A DNA stretch of 64,000 nucleotides, taken from positions 1,612,001 through 1,676,000 of the forward strand of contig NZ_BSVB01000001.1 of assembly GCF_030161895.1 (NCBI RefSeq), given 5' to 3'. This DNA is from Pseudolysinimonas kribbensis (GTDB taxonomy: Bacteria; Actinomycetota; Actinomycetes; Actinomycetales; Microbacteriaceae). Both the position numbers and the translations under genes were made by a program. Below, piece by piece: positions 47,639-57,056 of this stretch. Within the stretch, counting starts at the first letter, position 1. Each line of letters opens with the position of its first letter. Below the pieces are notes generated by a model. That model made no database searches, was not told the origin of the DNA, and saw nothing but the letters and a program-made list of their open reading frames with translations.

Positions 47639-48943
47639 TAGGGACGGGATGCGGCGGCAGCGGCGGCGGCAGCGGGGAGCGCGGCTTCGATGCGCTCGAG
47701 GGATTCGTCGTCGTGGGCGGCGGAGAGGAACCACGCCTCGAAGACGCTCGGCGGAGGCGCGACGCCCGCGTCAAGGAGGGCGTGGAAGAAGGCCGCATAC
47801 CGGAACGCGTCCTGCGCGCGGGCGTCGGTGTAGTCGCGCACGGGCTCGGAGCGGAACGCGATCGAGAACAGCGAGCCGGCCCGGGAGATGACATGCGGGA
47901 TGCCGGCGGCGGTGAGGGCGGCATCCACCGCGCCGGAGACGCGGGCGGCGGCCGCGTCGACCCGGGCGTACACGTCGGCGTCGGCGAGGCGCAGCGTGGC
48001 GATGCCGGCGGCGACCGCGAGCGGGTTCCCGCTGAGGGTGCCCGCCTGGTACACCGGGCCGAGCGGCGCGAGCCGATCCATGAGCTCGGCGCAACCGCCG
48101 AGGCCGGCGAGCGGGAGGCCGCCGCCGAGCACCTTGCCCCAGGTGACGAGGTCGGGGAGGTAGCTCGGGTCGAGGCCCCACCAGCCGGCCGGGCCGACCC
48201 GGAACCCGGTGAGCACCTCGTCGAGGATCACGAGCGCGCCCGCGGCGTGGGCGAGGTCGACGAGCGCCGCGTTGAACCCGGAGTCCGGCACGAGAACGCC
48301 GGCGTTGGCGCCCGCGGCCTCCGCGATGATCGCGGCGATCCGCCCCGGATGCGCCGCGAACGCCGCCCGCACCGCGTCGAGATCGTTGTAGGGCAGCACG
48401 AGGGTGAGCCCGGCGATCGGCTCCGGCACGCCGGCCGACCCCGGCAGCCCGAGCGTCGCGACGCCGGAGCCCGACTCGGCGAGCAGGCCGTCGGAGTGCC
48501 CGTGGTAGTGCCCCGCGAACTTGATGAGCAGATCGCGCCCCGTCGCGCCGCGGGCCAGCCGGATCGCCGTCATGGTCGCCTCGGTGCCGGTCGACACGAG
48601 GCGCACCTTCTCGACCGCGCGGGTGGCGCCCACCGTCATCCGGTCGATCACCAGCTCGGCGAGCTCGGCCTCGCCCTCGGTCGGGGCGCCGAACGACAGC
48701 CCGCGCGATGCGGCCTCCCGCACCGCCTCGACGACCTCCGGATGGGCGTGCCCGAGCAGCGCAGGACCCCACGACCCGACGAGGTCCACGTACTCGATCC
48801 CGTCGACGTCGGTCACGTACGCGCCGCGCGCCGACGCGATCGTGCGGGGCAGCCCGCCGACCGAGCCGAACGCGCGCACCGGCGAGTTGACTCCCCGGCA
48901 GCACCGCTCGCGAGCGGGCGACGACGTCGTCGTTGCGACTCAC
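47638..48943 (-). CDS. hemL: Glutamate-1-semialdehyde 2,1-aminomutase HemL, ~435 aa (one frameshift)
   Basis: PLP enzyme making 5-aminolevulinate. Signatures are [68 protein letters not shown] and [18 protein letters not shown] with the PLP Lys. The N-terminal [17 protein letters not shown] joins the rest near 48895 by adding two G to a four-G run, giving [15 protein letters not shown] as in all HemL. The GTG at 48943 overlaps the hemB stop (GTGA). It is the last gene of the hemQ-H-C-D-B-L operon. Confidence 0.93.
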
Positions 48944-49922
48944 GAACGCGCCCAGCGCTCGGCCGCCTCGATCGCCCAGTAGGTGAGGATCGCCTCGGCG
49001 CCCGCGCGCGCGATCGAGACGAGCGACTCGTCGATCGCGCGCTCACGCTCGATCCAGCCGTGCGCCGCCGCGGCCTCGACCATCGCGTACTCGCCGCTCA
49101 CCTGGTACGCCCACACCGGCACGGGCGACGCCGCCGCCGCGTCGGCGAGCACATCGAGATACGACATCGCCGGTTTGACCATGACGACGTCGGCGCCCTC
49201 GTCGACGTCGAGCAGCACCTCGCGCAAGCCCTCGCGCCGGTTCGCCGGGTCGAGCTGGTAGCTGCGCCGGTCGCCCTGCAGCGACGACTGCACCGCCTCG
49301 CGGAACGGCCCGTAGAACGTACTGGCATATTTGGCGGCGTAACCGAGCAGGACGGTGTCGGGATGCCCGGCCGAGTCGAGCGCGGACCGTACCGCGCCGA
49401 CCTGCCCGTCCATCATCCCGCTGAGTCCTAGCACCGCCGACCCGGCCTCGGCCTGGGCGAGTCCCATGTCGCGGTAGCGCGCGAGCGAGGCGTCGTTGTC
49501 GACGCGACCGCGCGCATCGAGCACGCCGCAGTGCCCGTGGTCGGTGAATTCGTCGAGGCACAGGTCGGTCTGCACGACGAGCGCGTCGCCCGCCTCGGCG
49601 ACCGCGACCCGCGTCGCGACGTTGAGGATGCCATCCGGATCGGTCGCCCCCGATCCGATCGCGTCCTTGTGCTCCGGCACGCCGAAGAGCATGACGCCCC
49701 CGATGCCGGCCGCGGCCGCGCGCGCGACCTCGGCCCGCAGCGAGTCGAGGGTGTGCTGCACGACGCCGGGCATCGACCCGATCGGCACGGACTCGGCCGC
49801 GCCCTCGCGCACGAACATCGGCAGGATCAGCTGCGCGGGATGCAGACGCGTCTCGGCCACGAGTCGCCGCAGCGCGGGGTCGCCCGCAGCCGCCGCGGTC
49901 GCACGGTCGGGAATCCGCTCAT
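48940..49922 (-). CDS. hemB: Porphobilinogen synthase HemB, ~327 aa (one frameshift)
   Basis: Condenses two 5-aminolevulinates. Shown by [38 protein letters not shown] (metal region), [20 protein letters not shown] and [15 protein letters not shown] with the Schiff-base Lys. The first 20 residues ([15 protein letters not shown]) are in another frame and join after one G is added near 49877 (TPALRRLV). Its ATG overlaps the hemD stop by 4 bp. In the metal site the sequence keeps only some of the zinc cysteines. Confidence 0.93.
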
Positions 49923-50680
49923 CCGAGCGCCTCCACGTGCTCGGCGAGCGCGGCGACGAGCGCCTCGGCCGTGCGCTCCTCCGGGATGACGTGCACGGTG
50001 AGCCCGGCCGCGCGTGCATCGACGGCGGTGCGCGGCCCGATGCAGGCGACGACGGTGGCCTCCGGCAGCGGCGCGAGCTGCGCCGCGATCTGGCGCGCGA
50101 CGCTGCCCGAGGTCACGAGCACGGCGCCGATCCGGCCCGAGGCGACATCGCTCCGGATGTCGTCCGCGACCGGCAGGCCCACGGTGCGGTATGCGGTCAC
50201 GTACTCCACCGCGAAGCCGAGCTCCTCGAGCCCGGCGACGAGCGTGGGCTCCGCGATGTCGGACTGCGGGATCAGCACGCGGCCCCGGATGTCGCTGGCC
50301 GGCCACTCCTTGATGAGCCCGCGCGCCGAGTTGTCGCGGCTCGGCATGTAGTCGACGCGGTAGCCGGCGAGCGAGAGCGCCGCCCCGGTGGTCTCGCCGA
50401 CGGCGGCGATGCGGGTCGCATCCGGCACGGTCGTCCCCTGGCTCACGAGCACGTCGACCGTCGTGGCGCTCGTGACGACGAGCCAGTCGTAGGCGCCGGC
50501 GCCCAGCTCCTGCAGGGCGTGCCCGAGGCGGGTCGGGTCCTCCGGCGACGCGAAGTTGATGAGGGGCGCGACCACCGGCACGGCGCCGTAGCCGCGCAGC
50601 GACGCCGACACGTTGTCGCCCCACTTACCACCGCGCGGCACGAGCACGCGCCACCCGGCGAGGGGCTTGGGCGCGGTCAC
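49919..50680 (-). CDS. hemD: Uroporphyrinogen-III synthase HemD, 253 aa
   Basis: Cyclises hydroxymethylbilane with inversion of ring D. The family is weakly conserved, but [41 protein letters not shown], and [16 protein letters not shown] with [18 protein letters not shown] match HemD. Position between hemC and hemB, with 4-bp overlaps on both sides, confirms the call. The ATG is at 50680. Confidence 0.9.
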   Translation of the reverse strand: MTAPKPLAGWRVLVPRGGKWGDNVSASLRGYGAVPVVAPLINFASPEDPTRLGHALQELGAGAYDWLVVTSATTVDVLVSQGTTVPDATRIAAVGETTGAALSLAGYRVDYMPSRDNSARGLIKEWPASDIRGRVLIPQSDIAEPTLVAGLEELGFAVEYVTAYRTVGLPVADDIRSDVASGRIGAVLVTSGSVARQIAAQLAPLPEATVVACIGPRTAVDARAAGLTVHVIPEERTAEALVAALAEHVEALG

Positions 50681-51633
50681 GACGCAGCTCCGCCGGGACC
50701 GAGCGGCGCGAGCTCCGCGGCGCCCTGGTCGAGCAGCTCGCCCGCGACTCGGGCCGCCAGCTCACCGGCCGGATCGCGCACGTCGGCCGCATACATCGCG
50801 TGGGAGCTCGTGAGGTGCGCACTGCCGTCGAGCGCGTAGACCCGGGCGCTCACGAACAGCAGGCCGTCGTCGAGCAGTGCGTGCACGCCGAGCGGGGCGG
50901 CACATCCCGCCTCGAGCCGCGCGAGCACCGCGCGCTCGGCCTCGGCGGTGAGGCGCGACGGCTGGTGGTCGACCGAGCGCAGCGCACGCGGCACGGCGCC
51001 GGTGCGCGCCTCGACGGCGAGCGCGCCCTGCGCCGGCGCGGTCGGCCACGGGTCGAGCGGGAAGAGCTCGGTCGCCTCGGCGGAGCGGCCGAGCCGGTCG
51101 AGCCCCGCGGCCGCGAGCACGATCGCGTCGAGCCGGCGTTCGGGATCGATCCCGGCATCCGCGCCGCCGACGCGGCCGAGGCGGGTGTCGATGTTGCCGC
51201 GCAGGCCGACGACGTCGAGATCCGCGCGACGGGCCAGCAGCTGCGCGCGGCGGCGTGGCGAGCCGGTGCCGATCCGCGCGCCCTGGGGCAGGTGCTCGAG
51301 CGTCAGTCCGTCGCGGGCGGCGAGAGCATCGCGGGCGTCGGCGCGCCGGGGCACCGCGGCGATCTCGAGGCCGTCGGCGGGCGCGGTCGGGAGGTCCTTG
51401 TACGAGTGGATGAGCGCATCCACCTCGCCGGCCAGCAGCGCCTCGCGCAGGGCCGTCACGAACACGCCCGTGCCGCCGAAGTCGGCGAGCGGCGTGCTGC
51501 GATCGCGGTCGCCACCGGACTGGATCACGACGAGCTCGGCCCCGAGCTTCTCGGCGACGGGTGTCGCCTGCGCCAGCGCCAGCGCGGACCCGCGCGTGCC
51601 GATGCGCAGCGCCGACCCGCTCGCCGCGGTCAC
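50677..51633 (-). CDS. hemC: Hydroxymethylbilane synthase HemC, 318 aa
   Basis: Polymerises four porphobilinogens. Motifs are LRIGTRGSALALAQA, HSYKDLPTAPADGLEIAAVPRRADARDAL, GTGSPRRRAQLLARR and the dipyrromethane-cofactor Cys in LEAGCAAPLGVHALL. I chose the GTG at 51633, which overlaps the hemH stop (GTGA). In most relatives the motif reads HSxKDxP, as here. Confidence 0.94.
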   Translation of the reverse strand: MTAASGSALRIGTRGSALALAQATPVAEKLGAELVVIQSGGDRDRSTPLADFGGTGVFVTALREALLAGEVDALIHSYKDLPTAPADGLEIAAVPRRADARDALAARDGLTLEHLPQGARIGTGSPRRRAQLLARRADLDVVGLRGNIDTRLGRVGGADAGIDPERRLDAIVLAAAGLDRLGRSAEATELFPLDPWPTAPAQGALAVEARTGAVPRALRSVDHQPSRLTAEAERAVLARLEAGCAAPLGVHALLDDGLLFVSARVYALDGSAHLTSSHAMYAADVRDPAGELAARVAGELLDQGAAELAPLGPGGAAS

Positions 51634-52801
51634 GGCGCCACCCCCGCGATCGCGGGCTTGAAGCCCAGGCGCGCGTTCTCGCAGCATCCCGGGCGGCACA
51701 CGTCGTACCAGGGCCCCAGCTCGGTGAGGGCCGGGCGCTCGGCGGTCGGCGTGCCGTTCACCCGTTCGAGGACGAGGTCGACCAGCCCGCTCACGTACGC
51801 CGGGTGCGTGCCGGGGGTCGGGGTCCGGATGACCACGAGACCGTGCTCCGCCGCCGTCGCGGTGGCCTCGGTGTCGAGGTCCCAGAGCACCTCCATGTGG
51901 TCGCTCACGAAGCCGAGCGGCACGATCACGACGGCCTCGACGCCCTGCGCCGGCAATCCGGCGATCACGTCGTTGACGTCGGGCTCGAGCCACGGCTGGG
52001 TCGCCGGCCCGGAGCGGCTCTGGTACACGAGCTGCCACGCGGCGTCGGCGCCGGCGTCGCGCATGACGACCTCGGCGACCGCGCGGTGCTGGGCGGCGTA
52101 GGCGCCGCCGTCGCCGAAGTCGCGGTCCCGCGGGCCGGAGCGCTCGGCGTCGGCGGTGGGGATGCTGTGGGTCGCGAACAGCACCCGGATCGCGCTCTCG
52201 GCGATCCCGCGCTCCGCGAGGTCGGCGAGCGCGGCGCGCAGGCCCTCGACGAACGGCTCGACGAAGCCCGGATGGTCGAAGTACTGGCGCACCTTGTCGA
52301 TGCGCAGCGCGTCGCCCAGGCCGGTCTCGGCGAGCGCGCCCGCGAAGTCCTCGCGGTACTGCCGGCAGCTCGAGTAGGAGCTGTAGGCGCTGGTGGCCAG
52401 GCCGAGGAGCGTCGAGAGACCGCGCTCGCTCGCCTCACGCAGCGCGTCGGCCACATAGGGACCCCAGTTGCGGTTGCCCCAGACGACCGGCAGGTCGATG
52501 CCGCGGGATGCCAGCTCGGCCTCGACCGCCGCCTTCAGCCGGCGGTTCTGCTCGTTGATCGGGCTCACCCCGCCGAAGTGCCGGTAGTGGTGCGCGACCT
52601 CCTCGAGCCGCTCGTCGGGGATGCCGCGGCCGCGCGTCACGTTCCGCAGGAAGGGGATGACGTCGTCCTGCCCCTCCGGGCCGCCGAAGCCGGCGAGCAC
52701 GATCGCGTCGTAGGCGACGGGCGTCTCGACGTGCTCCGGACCGCGCTCGGCCCCGGCGTCGCCGCGGGCACGACGACGCCGTTGTTCGTGATGCTGCTCA
52801 C
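51630..52801 (-). CDS. hemH: Coproporphyrin III ferrochelatase HemH/CpfC, ~390 aa (one frameshift)
   Basis: Inserts iron into coproporphyrin III. Shown by [49 protein letters not shown] with the catalytic His, [17 protein letters not shown] and [14 protein letters not shown] with the catalytic Glu. The end [12 protein letters not shown] carries the cysteines that hold the [2Fe-2S] cluster of actinobacterial ferrochelatases. The N-terminus ([16 protein letters not shown]) joins by one G near 52757 ([11 protein letters not shown]). The GTG at 52801 overlaps the hemQ stop. Confidence 0.92.
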
Positions 52802-53453
52802 GCGATGAGCTCCGCGAGCTCGGCCGCCTCCACCCGGCGGCCGGTGAAGAACGGCACCTCCTCGCGCACGTGGCGACGGGCCTCGGCCTGCCGCAGGTGC
52901 CGCATGAGGTCGACGAGCTCGATCGGATCGTCGGCCTCGAGCGCGAGGATCCACTCGTAGTCGTTCAGGGCGAACGCCGCGACGGTGTTGGCCTGCACGG
53001 CGCGGTGCTCGGCACCCATGCCGCCGTGCTCGGCGAGCATCGCGCGGCGCTGCTCGTCGGGCAGCAGGTACCACTCGTAGCTGCGCACGAAGGGGTAGAC
53101 GGTGATCCAGTCCTTGGGTGCGAGACCGCGCGCGTAGGCGGGGAGTGGTTCGGGCTGAACTCGGCGTCGCGGTGCACGCCCATGACGTTCCACACCGGCG
53201 CCATCGACGTGAACGGCGCCGCGCGCCGCAGCCGCCGCAGCGCCTGCTGCAGGTCGGCCGCCTGCCGCCCGACGAGCCAGACGAGCACGTCGGCGTCGGC
53301 TCGCAGGCCGGAGACGTCGTAGAAGCCGCGCACCTCGACGGTGTCGCCGACGGCGTCCGCGAGGTCGTGCTGGGGCTCGGCGCGCCACGACGGATCGCGC
53401 CGGAAGACCGCCCACAGCGCGTACGCGGCGGGCTCGGGTGTCGGGCCGGTCAC
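52798..53453 (-). CDS. hemQ: Coproheme decarboxylase HemQ/ChdC, ~218 aa (one frameshift)
   Basis: Converts coproheme to heme b, the last step of the coproporphyrin route. Segments [32 protein letters not shown] and [29 protein letters not shown] are typical, with the coproheme Tyr and proximal His region in this part. The halves join near 53152 by adding one G ([12 protein letters not shown]). The start is the GTG at 53453. It heads the hemQ-hemH-hemC-hemD-hemB-hemL operon; its promoter should lie in 53454-53622, which also holds hairpin repeat C. Confidence 0.92.
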
Positions 53454-53517
53454 CCGACCATCCTAGCCCCGGTCGGCGCCCGGGGTTAATCAGCGCGTAC
53501 TCAGGCTCGCGGCCCGC

Positions 53518-53592
53518 GATCCGATCCGGTGTTCGCCATCCGATTCAGTCCGCGCGGTCTGCGACCGATGGCAAACCGTGGATCGGTTGTGG
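53518..53592. repeat. Intergenic nested-hairpin repeat, copy C
   Basis: Third member of the family at 9641 and 36928. The inner arms GCCATCCGAT and ACCGATGGC are slightly degenerate, with outer arms CCGATCC and GGATCGG. It lies between the hemQ start and the end of the DUF3618 gene. Confidence 0.68.
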
Positions 53593-53622
53593 CGCACCGG
53601 GCCGCGCCACCACGGCGCGGAG

Positions 53623-53829
53623 TCAGTCGCGCACGACGCGCCACGCGATGACGCCCGCGATCGCGGCCGCGACGCCGATGCCGACCCCGATCACCATCAA
53701 CGGGTTGCGCCGGTACGCGTTCGCCACGCGCTTCGGAACGTTCAGCTTGTCTTCCAGCCCGTTGAGATTCGCCTCGAGCGCAGCCCGGGCCCGGGCCGCG
53801 TTGTCGCGGGCCTCATCCAACGTCGTCAT
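53623..53829 (-). CDS. DUF3618-family small membrane protein, 68 aa
   Basis: An amphipathic helix (ARDNAARARAALEANLNGLEDKLNVPKRV) is followed by NPLMVIGVGIGVAAAIAGVIAWRVV, a single C-terminal membrane helix. This build is typical of DUF3618 proteins, which accompany holin-like and YtxH proteins in Micrococcales. Its ATG overlaps the stop codon of the holin-like gene (4 bp). The function is unknown; envelope stress is a guess from context. Confidence 0.8.
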   Translation of the reverse strand: MTTLDEARDNAARARAALEANLNGLEDKLNVPKRVANAYRRNPLMVIGVGIGVAAAIAGVIAWRVVRD

Positions 53830-54257
53830 GCTGCTCCTCGCTTTCCGAGTCCGCGAACGGTGCGCAGATCGCTCCGCAGGCTGCGCAGCGACTCCTGCGG
53901 CACCGGCGGCAGACCCTTCTTCAGCACCCGCCAGCCGATGAGCCCCACGACGACCGCGACGATCAGCAGGAACGCCGCGACGATGAGCGCCGCGAGCCAG
54001 CCCGGCAGCACGAGGGAGAGTGCGAGCACCGCCGCGGTGAGCAGCACCCCGACCATGAAGCCCAGGATGATCACGGCGGCCAGCAGCAGCCCTGCGCCGA
54101 TCCCGAGCGCCTTCGCCTTGCCGATGACCTCGGTCTTGATGAGATCGAGCTCAGCGTGGACGAGCGCGGTGACCCGGTTGGGCAGATCGGTCAGGAGCTC
54201 GACGAGCGAGGGTGTGCGCTGCCGCGGGCGCGGCTGCTGCGGGGATGCGGTGGCCAT
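53826..54257 (-). CDS. Holin-superfamily (Phage_holin_3_6) membrane protein, 143 aa
   Basis: After a Gln/Pro/Arg-rich N-terminus come PSLVELLTDLPNRVTALVHAELDLIKTEVIGKAKALG (amphipathic) and two long hydrophobic helices (GLLLAAVIILGFMVGVLLTAAVLALSL and WLAALIVAAFLLIVAVVVGLIGWRVL). This is the chromosomal actinobacterial holin-like family, not a sign of prophage. It sits between the YtxH-type and DUF3618 genes on the same strand. Confidence 0.82.
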   Translation of the reverse strand: MATASPQQPRPRQRTPSLVELLTDLPNRVTALVHAELDLIKTEVIGKAKALGIGAGLLLAAVIILGFMVGVLLTAAVLALSLVLPGWLAALIVAAFLLIVAVVVGLIGWRVLKKGLPPVPQESLRSLRSDLRTVRGLGKRGAA

Positions 54258-54273
54258 GCGATCGGCCCTCCGG

Positions 54274-54624
54274 TCAGTCGTTCGCGGTGGAGGTCGATCC
54301 GCCGCGCGAACCCGAGCCCGTCGATCGGGTGCCTCCGGAGCGCGTGGTGCTCGACCGGGTGCCGGCCGAGCGCGACCGCGTCGGCGCCTTGCGGTTCGAG
54401 ACCTGGCTGACGACCTTCTTGGCGCCGTCGGTCACGAACTCGGCGACATCCGGTGCCTTGTCCTTCACGAACTCCTCGACCGCGTCGACCTGCTTCTGCA
54501 CGCGCGGGTCGTTCCACAGCCGGGCGGCCTGCGCCTTGAGCCGCTCGTACTGCTCGCGGCCGGCACGGGTGCCGAGCACGTAGCCGATGCCGAGGCCGGC
54601 GACGAAGAGGATCTTGCCTTTCAT
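54274..54624 (-). CDS. YtxH-domain protein with Ser/Thr/Arg-rich tail, 116 aa
   Basis: One N-terminal membrane helix with the YtxH signature (LFVAGLGIGYVLGTRAGREQYERL), a helical region with DPRVQKQVDAVEEFVKDKAPDVAEFV, and a low-complexity tail of about 40 residues made mostly of Ser, Thr, Arg and Gly. YtxH proteins are general-stress proteins of unknown activity. It is the first gene of a three-gene minus-strand set with the holin-like and DUF3618 genes and lies 47 bp after hemY. Confidence 0.8.
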   Translation of the reverse strand: MKGKILFVAGLGIGYVLGTRAGREQYERLKAQAARLWNDPRVQKQVDAVEEFVKDKAPDVAEFVTDGAKKVVSQVSNRKAPTRSRSAGTRSSTTRSGGTRSTGSGSRGGSTSTAND

Positions 54625-54671
54625 GGCGTGCTCCCTGTTTCTCGAGGGGAAGTCCGGGGCGGAGGACCGGA

Positions 54672-55936
54672 TCAGTCTGTCGCGACCCCGTCCTCCTCCG
54701 CGCGCTCGTCCAGGAGCCTCCCGGCTTCGCGCTCGGCGGCGGCGACCACCGCGGCCAGGCCCGTCCCGCTCTCAGCCTCCCCGATCCGACGCATTCCGTC
54801 AACGGCATGTGTTGCCGGCGCAGCCCGCACCCAGGGGACGATCGCGACGTCGAGCGGCGCGTCGAGGGTCACGCCGAGCAGTGTCGCGGCGTCGCGGCGC
54901 GCGACATCGGCCAGGTCCGGGATGCCGTGCCCGTCGTACGAGAGGCGCAGAACGTGGCGCCCCGCAGCCTGTTCGCCCACCCACGCCCACTTGGCGGTGA
55001 GGTGGGTGAGCGCCCGCGCGCGCACCCCGGCGCGTCCGTCGCGACGAGCATCCCCGTGCCGCGCGGCGCGGCGTCGAGCGCGGGCTGGTCGACCGCGAGG
55101 AGCACGATCGTGACCCGGTGCTCGCCCGCCGTCGGCGGCGCCGCGGCGAGGACGACACGGCCCTCGACATCGCCCGCGCGCTGCCGGGTGAGCTCGTCGA
55201 ACGCGATCCGCGCGCCGAGCCGCACGTCGACGCCGAACAGTTCGAGATCGGCGATGAGCTCGTCAGCGAGCCGCGCCATCCCGCCCCGGATGCCGCCCAC
55301 CTGCGATCCGGCCGCGGCCCCCGCGCGCAGGCTCAGGACGCCGTGCGAGAGCGATCCCTCCCGCAGCAGGGCGGTGCGCAGTCCCGGGTGCGCGCGCTCC
55401 AGCGGCAGCTGATCGGCGCTCGTCGAGTGGACGCCGCGCACGACGGGGTCGACGAGTCCGCGCAGCACCGCCGAGCCCATCCGGCGGCGGACCAGCTCAC
55501 CGAGGGTCGCCGCCTTCGCGCCGACGGTCGGCGGCATGGCGACGTCGAGCTCCGCGCGCATCGCGGCGCGGGTGCCGATCGCCGCGATCACGTCGGCCGC
55601 GAGCGGCACCCCCGGGATGCCGAGCAGACTCGTCGCCGGCAGCGCGATCGCCGAGCCGTCGTCGCGGTACAGCCATGCGGGCGCGTCGAGCGGGCTCACG
55701 AGGTCGGCGCCCAGGCCGATCTCGGTCGCGAGCTGCGCGACGACGCCGCCGCGCGTCGCGAACGACTCGGCCCCGGCATCCACCGTGATGCCGGCGACCT
55801 CGATGCGCAGCAGCTGCCCGCCCAGCCGATCCGACGCCTCGAGGAGCGCGACCTTGCGGCCCGCCATCGCGAGGCGGCGGGCGAGCACCAGGCCCGCGAT
55901 CCCGCCGCCGACCACGACCTCGTCGACGCGGGACAT
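54672..55936 (-). CDS. hemY: Coproporphyrinogen III oxidase HemY/CgoX, ~421 aa (one frameshift)
   Basis: FAD enzyme that oxidises coproporphyrinogen III to coproporphyrin III. It shows the dinucleotide motif VVGGGIAGLVLARRLAMAGRKVALLEASDRLGG, DAGAESFATRGGVVAQL, LVDPVVRGVHSTSADQL and the C-terminal WAWVGEQAAGRHVLRLSYDG. The two frames join near 55028 with one added G (DAPGVRARAL). It follows hemE by 2 bp. The oxygen-dependent Gram-positive type fits the HemQ/CpfC pathway here. Confidence 0.9.
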
Positions 55937-55938
55937 GG

Positions 55939-56997
55939 CTACGGCTCCGCGTGCACGAGTTCGACGAGCCGGGCGAGCACGTCGGGGTCCGTCTCGGGCG
56001 GCACCCCGTGACCGAGGTTGACGATGTGCCCGGGAAGTGCGTCGCCGCGGCGCATGACGTCGCGCGCGTGGGCCGCGAGCAGATCCCACGGAGCCCCGAG
56101 GTAGGCCGGGTCGATGTTGCCCTGCAGGGGCAACGGCGCGCCGATGCGCTCGGCCGCGGCCTCCAGCGGCAGGCGCCAGTCGATGCCGATCACCTCGGCG
56201 CCGATCGCGGGCAGCAGGTCGAGCACCTCGCCCGCCCCCAGCCCGAAGTGCACGCGCGGCACCTCGGTGCCCCGGAGCGCGTCGAACGCGCGACGGGAGT
56301 GCGGCGCGACCCGCTTCTGGTAGTCGCCGCGTGACAGGGTGCCCATCCACGAGTCGAACAGCTGGGCCGCGCTCGCTCCCGCCTCGACCTGCGCGCGCAG
56401 GAACGCGCCCGTCACGTCGGCGCACCAGTTGAGCAGGGCGGCCCAGGTGTGCGGATCGGAGACCATGAGCGCCCGGGTGCGCAGCTGGTCCTTCGACGGT
56501 CCGCCCTCGACCAGATAGGACGCCAGAGTATATGGAGCGCCGCCGAATGCGATCAGCGGCGTCGACCCGAGCCCGTCGACGACGATGCCGACCGCCTCGC
56601 GGATCGGGGCGAGGGCATCCGGGTCGAGCGGGCGAAGCCTCAGCACGTCGGATGCCGATCGCACGGGCTCGTCGACGACCGGCCCGCGACCGGAGACGAT
56701 CCGCACCCCCACGCCGGCGAGCAGCACCGGCACGACGATGTCGCTGAAGTACACGGCGGCGTCCACGCCGAGCCGCCGCACGGGTTGCAGCGTGATCTCG
56801 GCCGCGAGATCCGGCGTCAGACAGGCCTCGAGCATCTCGGTGCCCTCGCGTGCCGCGCGGTACTCGGGCAGCGAGCGGCCCGCCTGCCGCATGAACCAGA
56901 CCGGGCGCGTCGCCGGTCGGTCGCCGCGCATCGCGCGCACGAGCAGGGAGGCGCTCGTGCGCCCGTCGACGAGGGGATGGCCGGCGGGCAGGGTCAC
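55939..56997 (-). CDS. hemE: Uroporphyrinogen decarboxylase HemE, 352 aa
   Basis: Removes four carboxyl groups from uroporphyrinogen III. Shown by RPATRPVWFMRQAGRSLPEYRAAREG, VDAAVYFSDIVVPVLLAGV, IAFGGAPYTLASYLVEGGPSKD, FDSWMGTLSRGDYQKRVAPHSRR and IGIDWRLPLE, ending VNLGHGVPPETDPDVLARLVELVH. The ATG is at 56997 and the frame is intact. It forms an operon with hemY and is divergent from hemA. Confidence 0.95.
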   Translation of the reverse strand: MTLPAGHPLVDGRTSASLLVRAMRGDRPATRPVWFMRQAGRSLPEYRAAREGTEMLEACLTPDLAAEITLQPVRRLGVDAAVYFSDIVVPVLLAGVGVRIVSGRGPVVDEPVRSASDVLRLRPLDPDALAPIREAVGIVVDGLGSTPLIAFGGAPYTLASYLVEGGPSKDQLRTRALMVSDPHTWAALLNWCADVTGAFLRAQVEAGASAAQLFDSWMGTLSRGDYQKRVAPHSRRAFDALRGTEVPRVHFGLGAGEVLDLLPAIGAEVIGIDWRLPLEAAAERIGAPLPLQGNIDPAYLGAPWDLLAAHARDVMRRGDALPGHIVNLGHGVPPETDPDVLARLVELVHAEP

Positions 56998-57056
56998 CCT
57001 CCCAGCGTACGGTCGCGCGGCTGAGCATTCAGGCTCGCAGGTTTACCCTGGGGGAC

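Noticed and set aside
53623-54624. Prophage remnant suggested by the holin-like protein
   Set aside because: The neighbours are DUF3618 and YtxH proteins and heme genes; this holin-like family is chromosomal in actinobacteria and no other phage gene is present.
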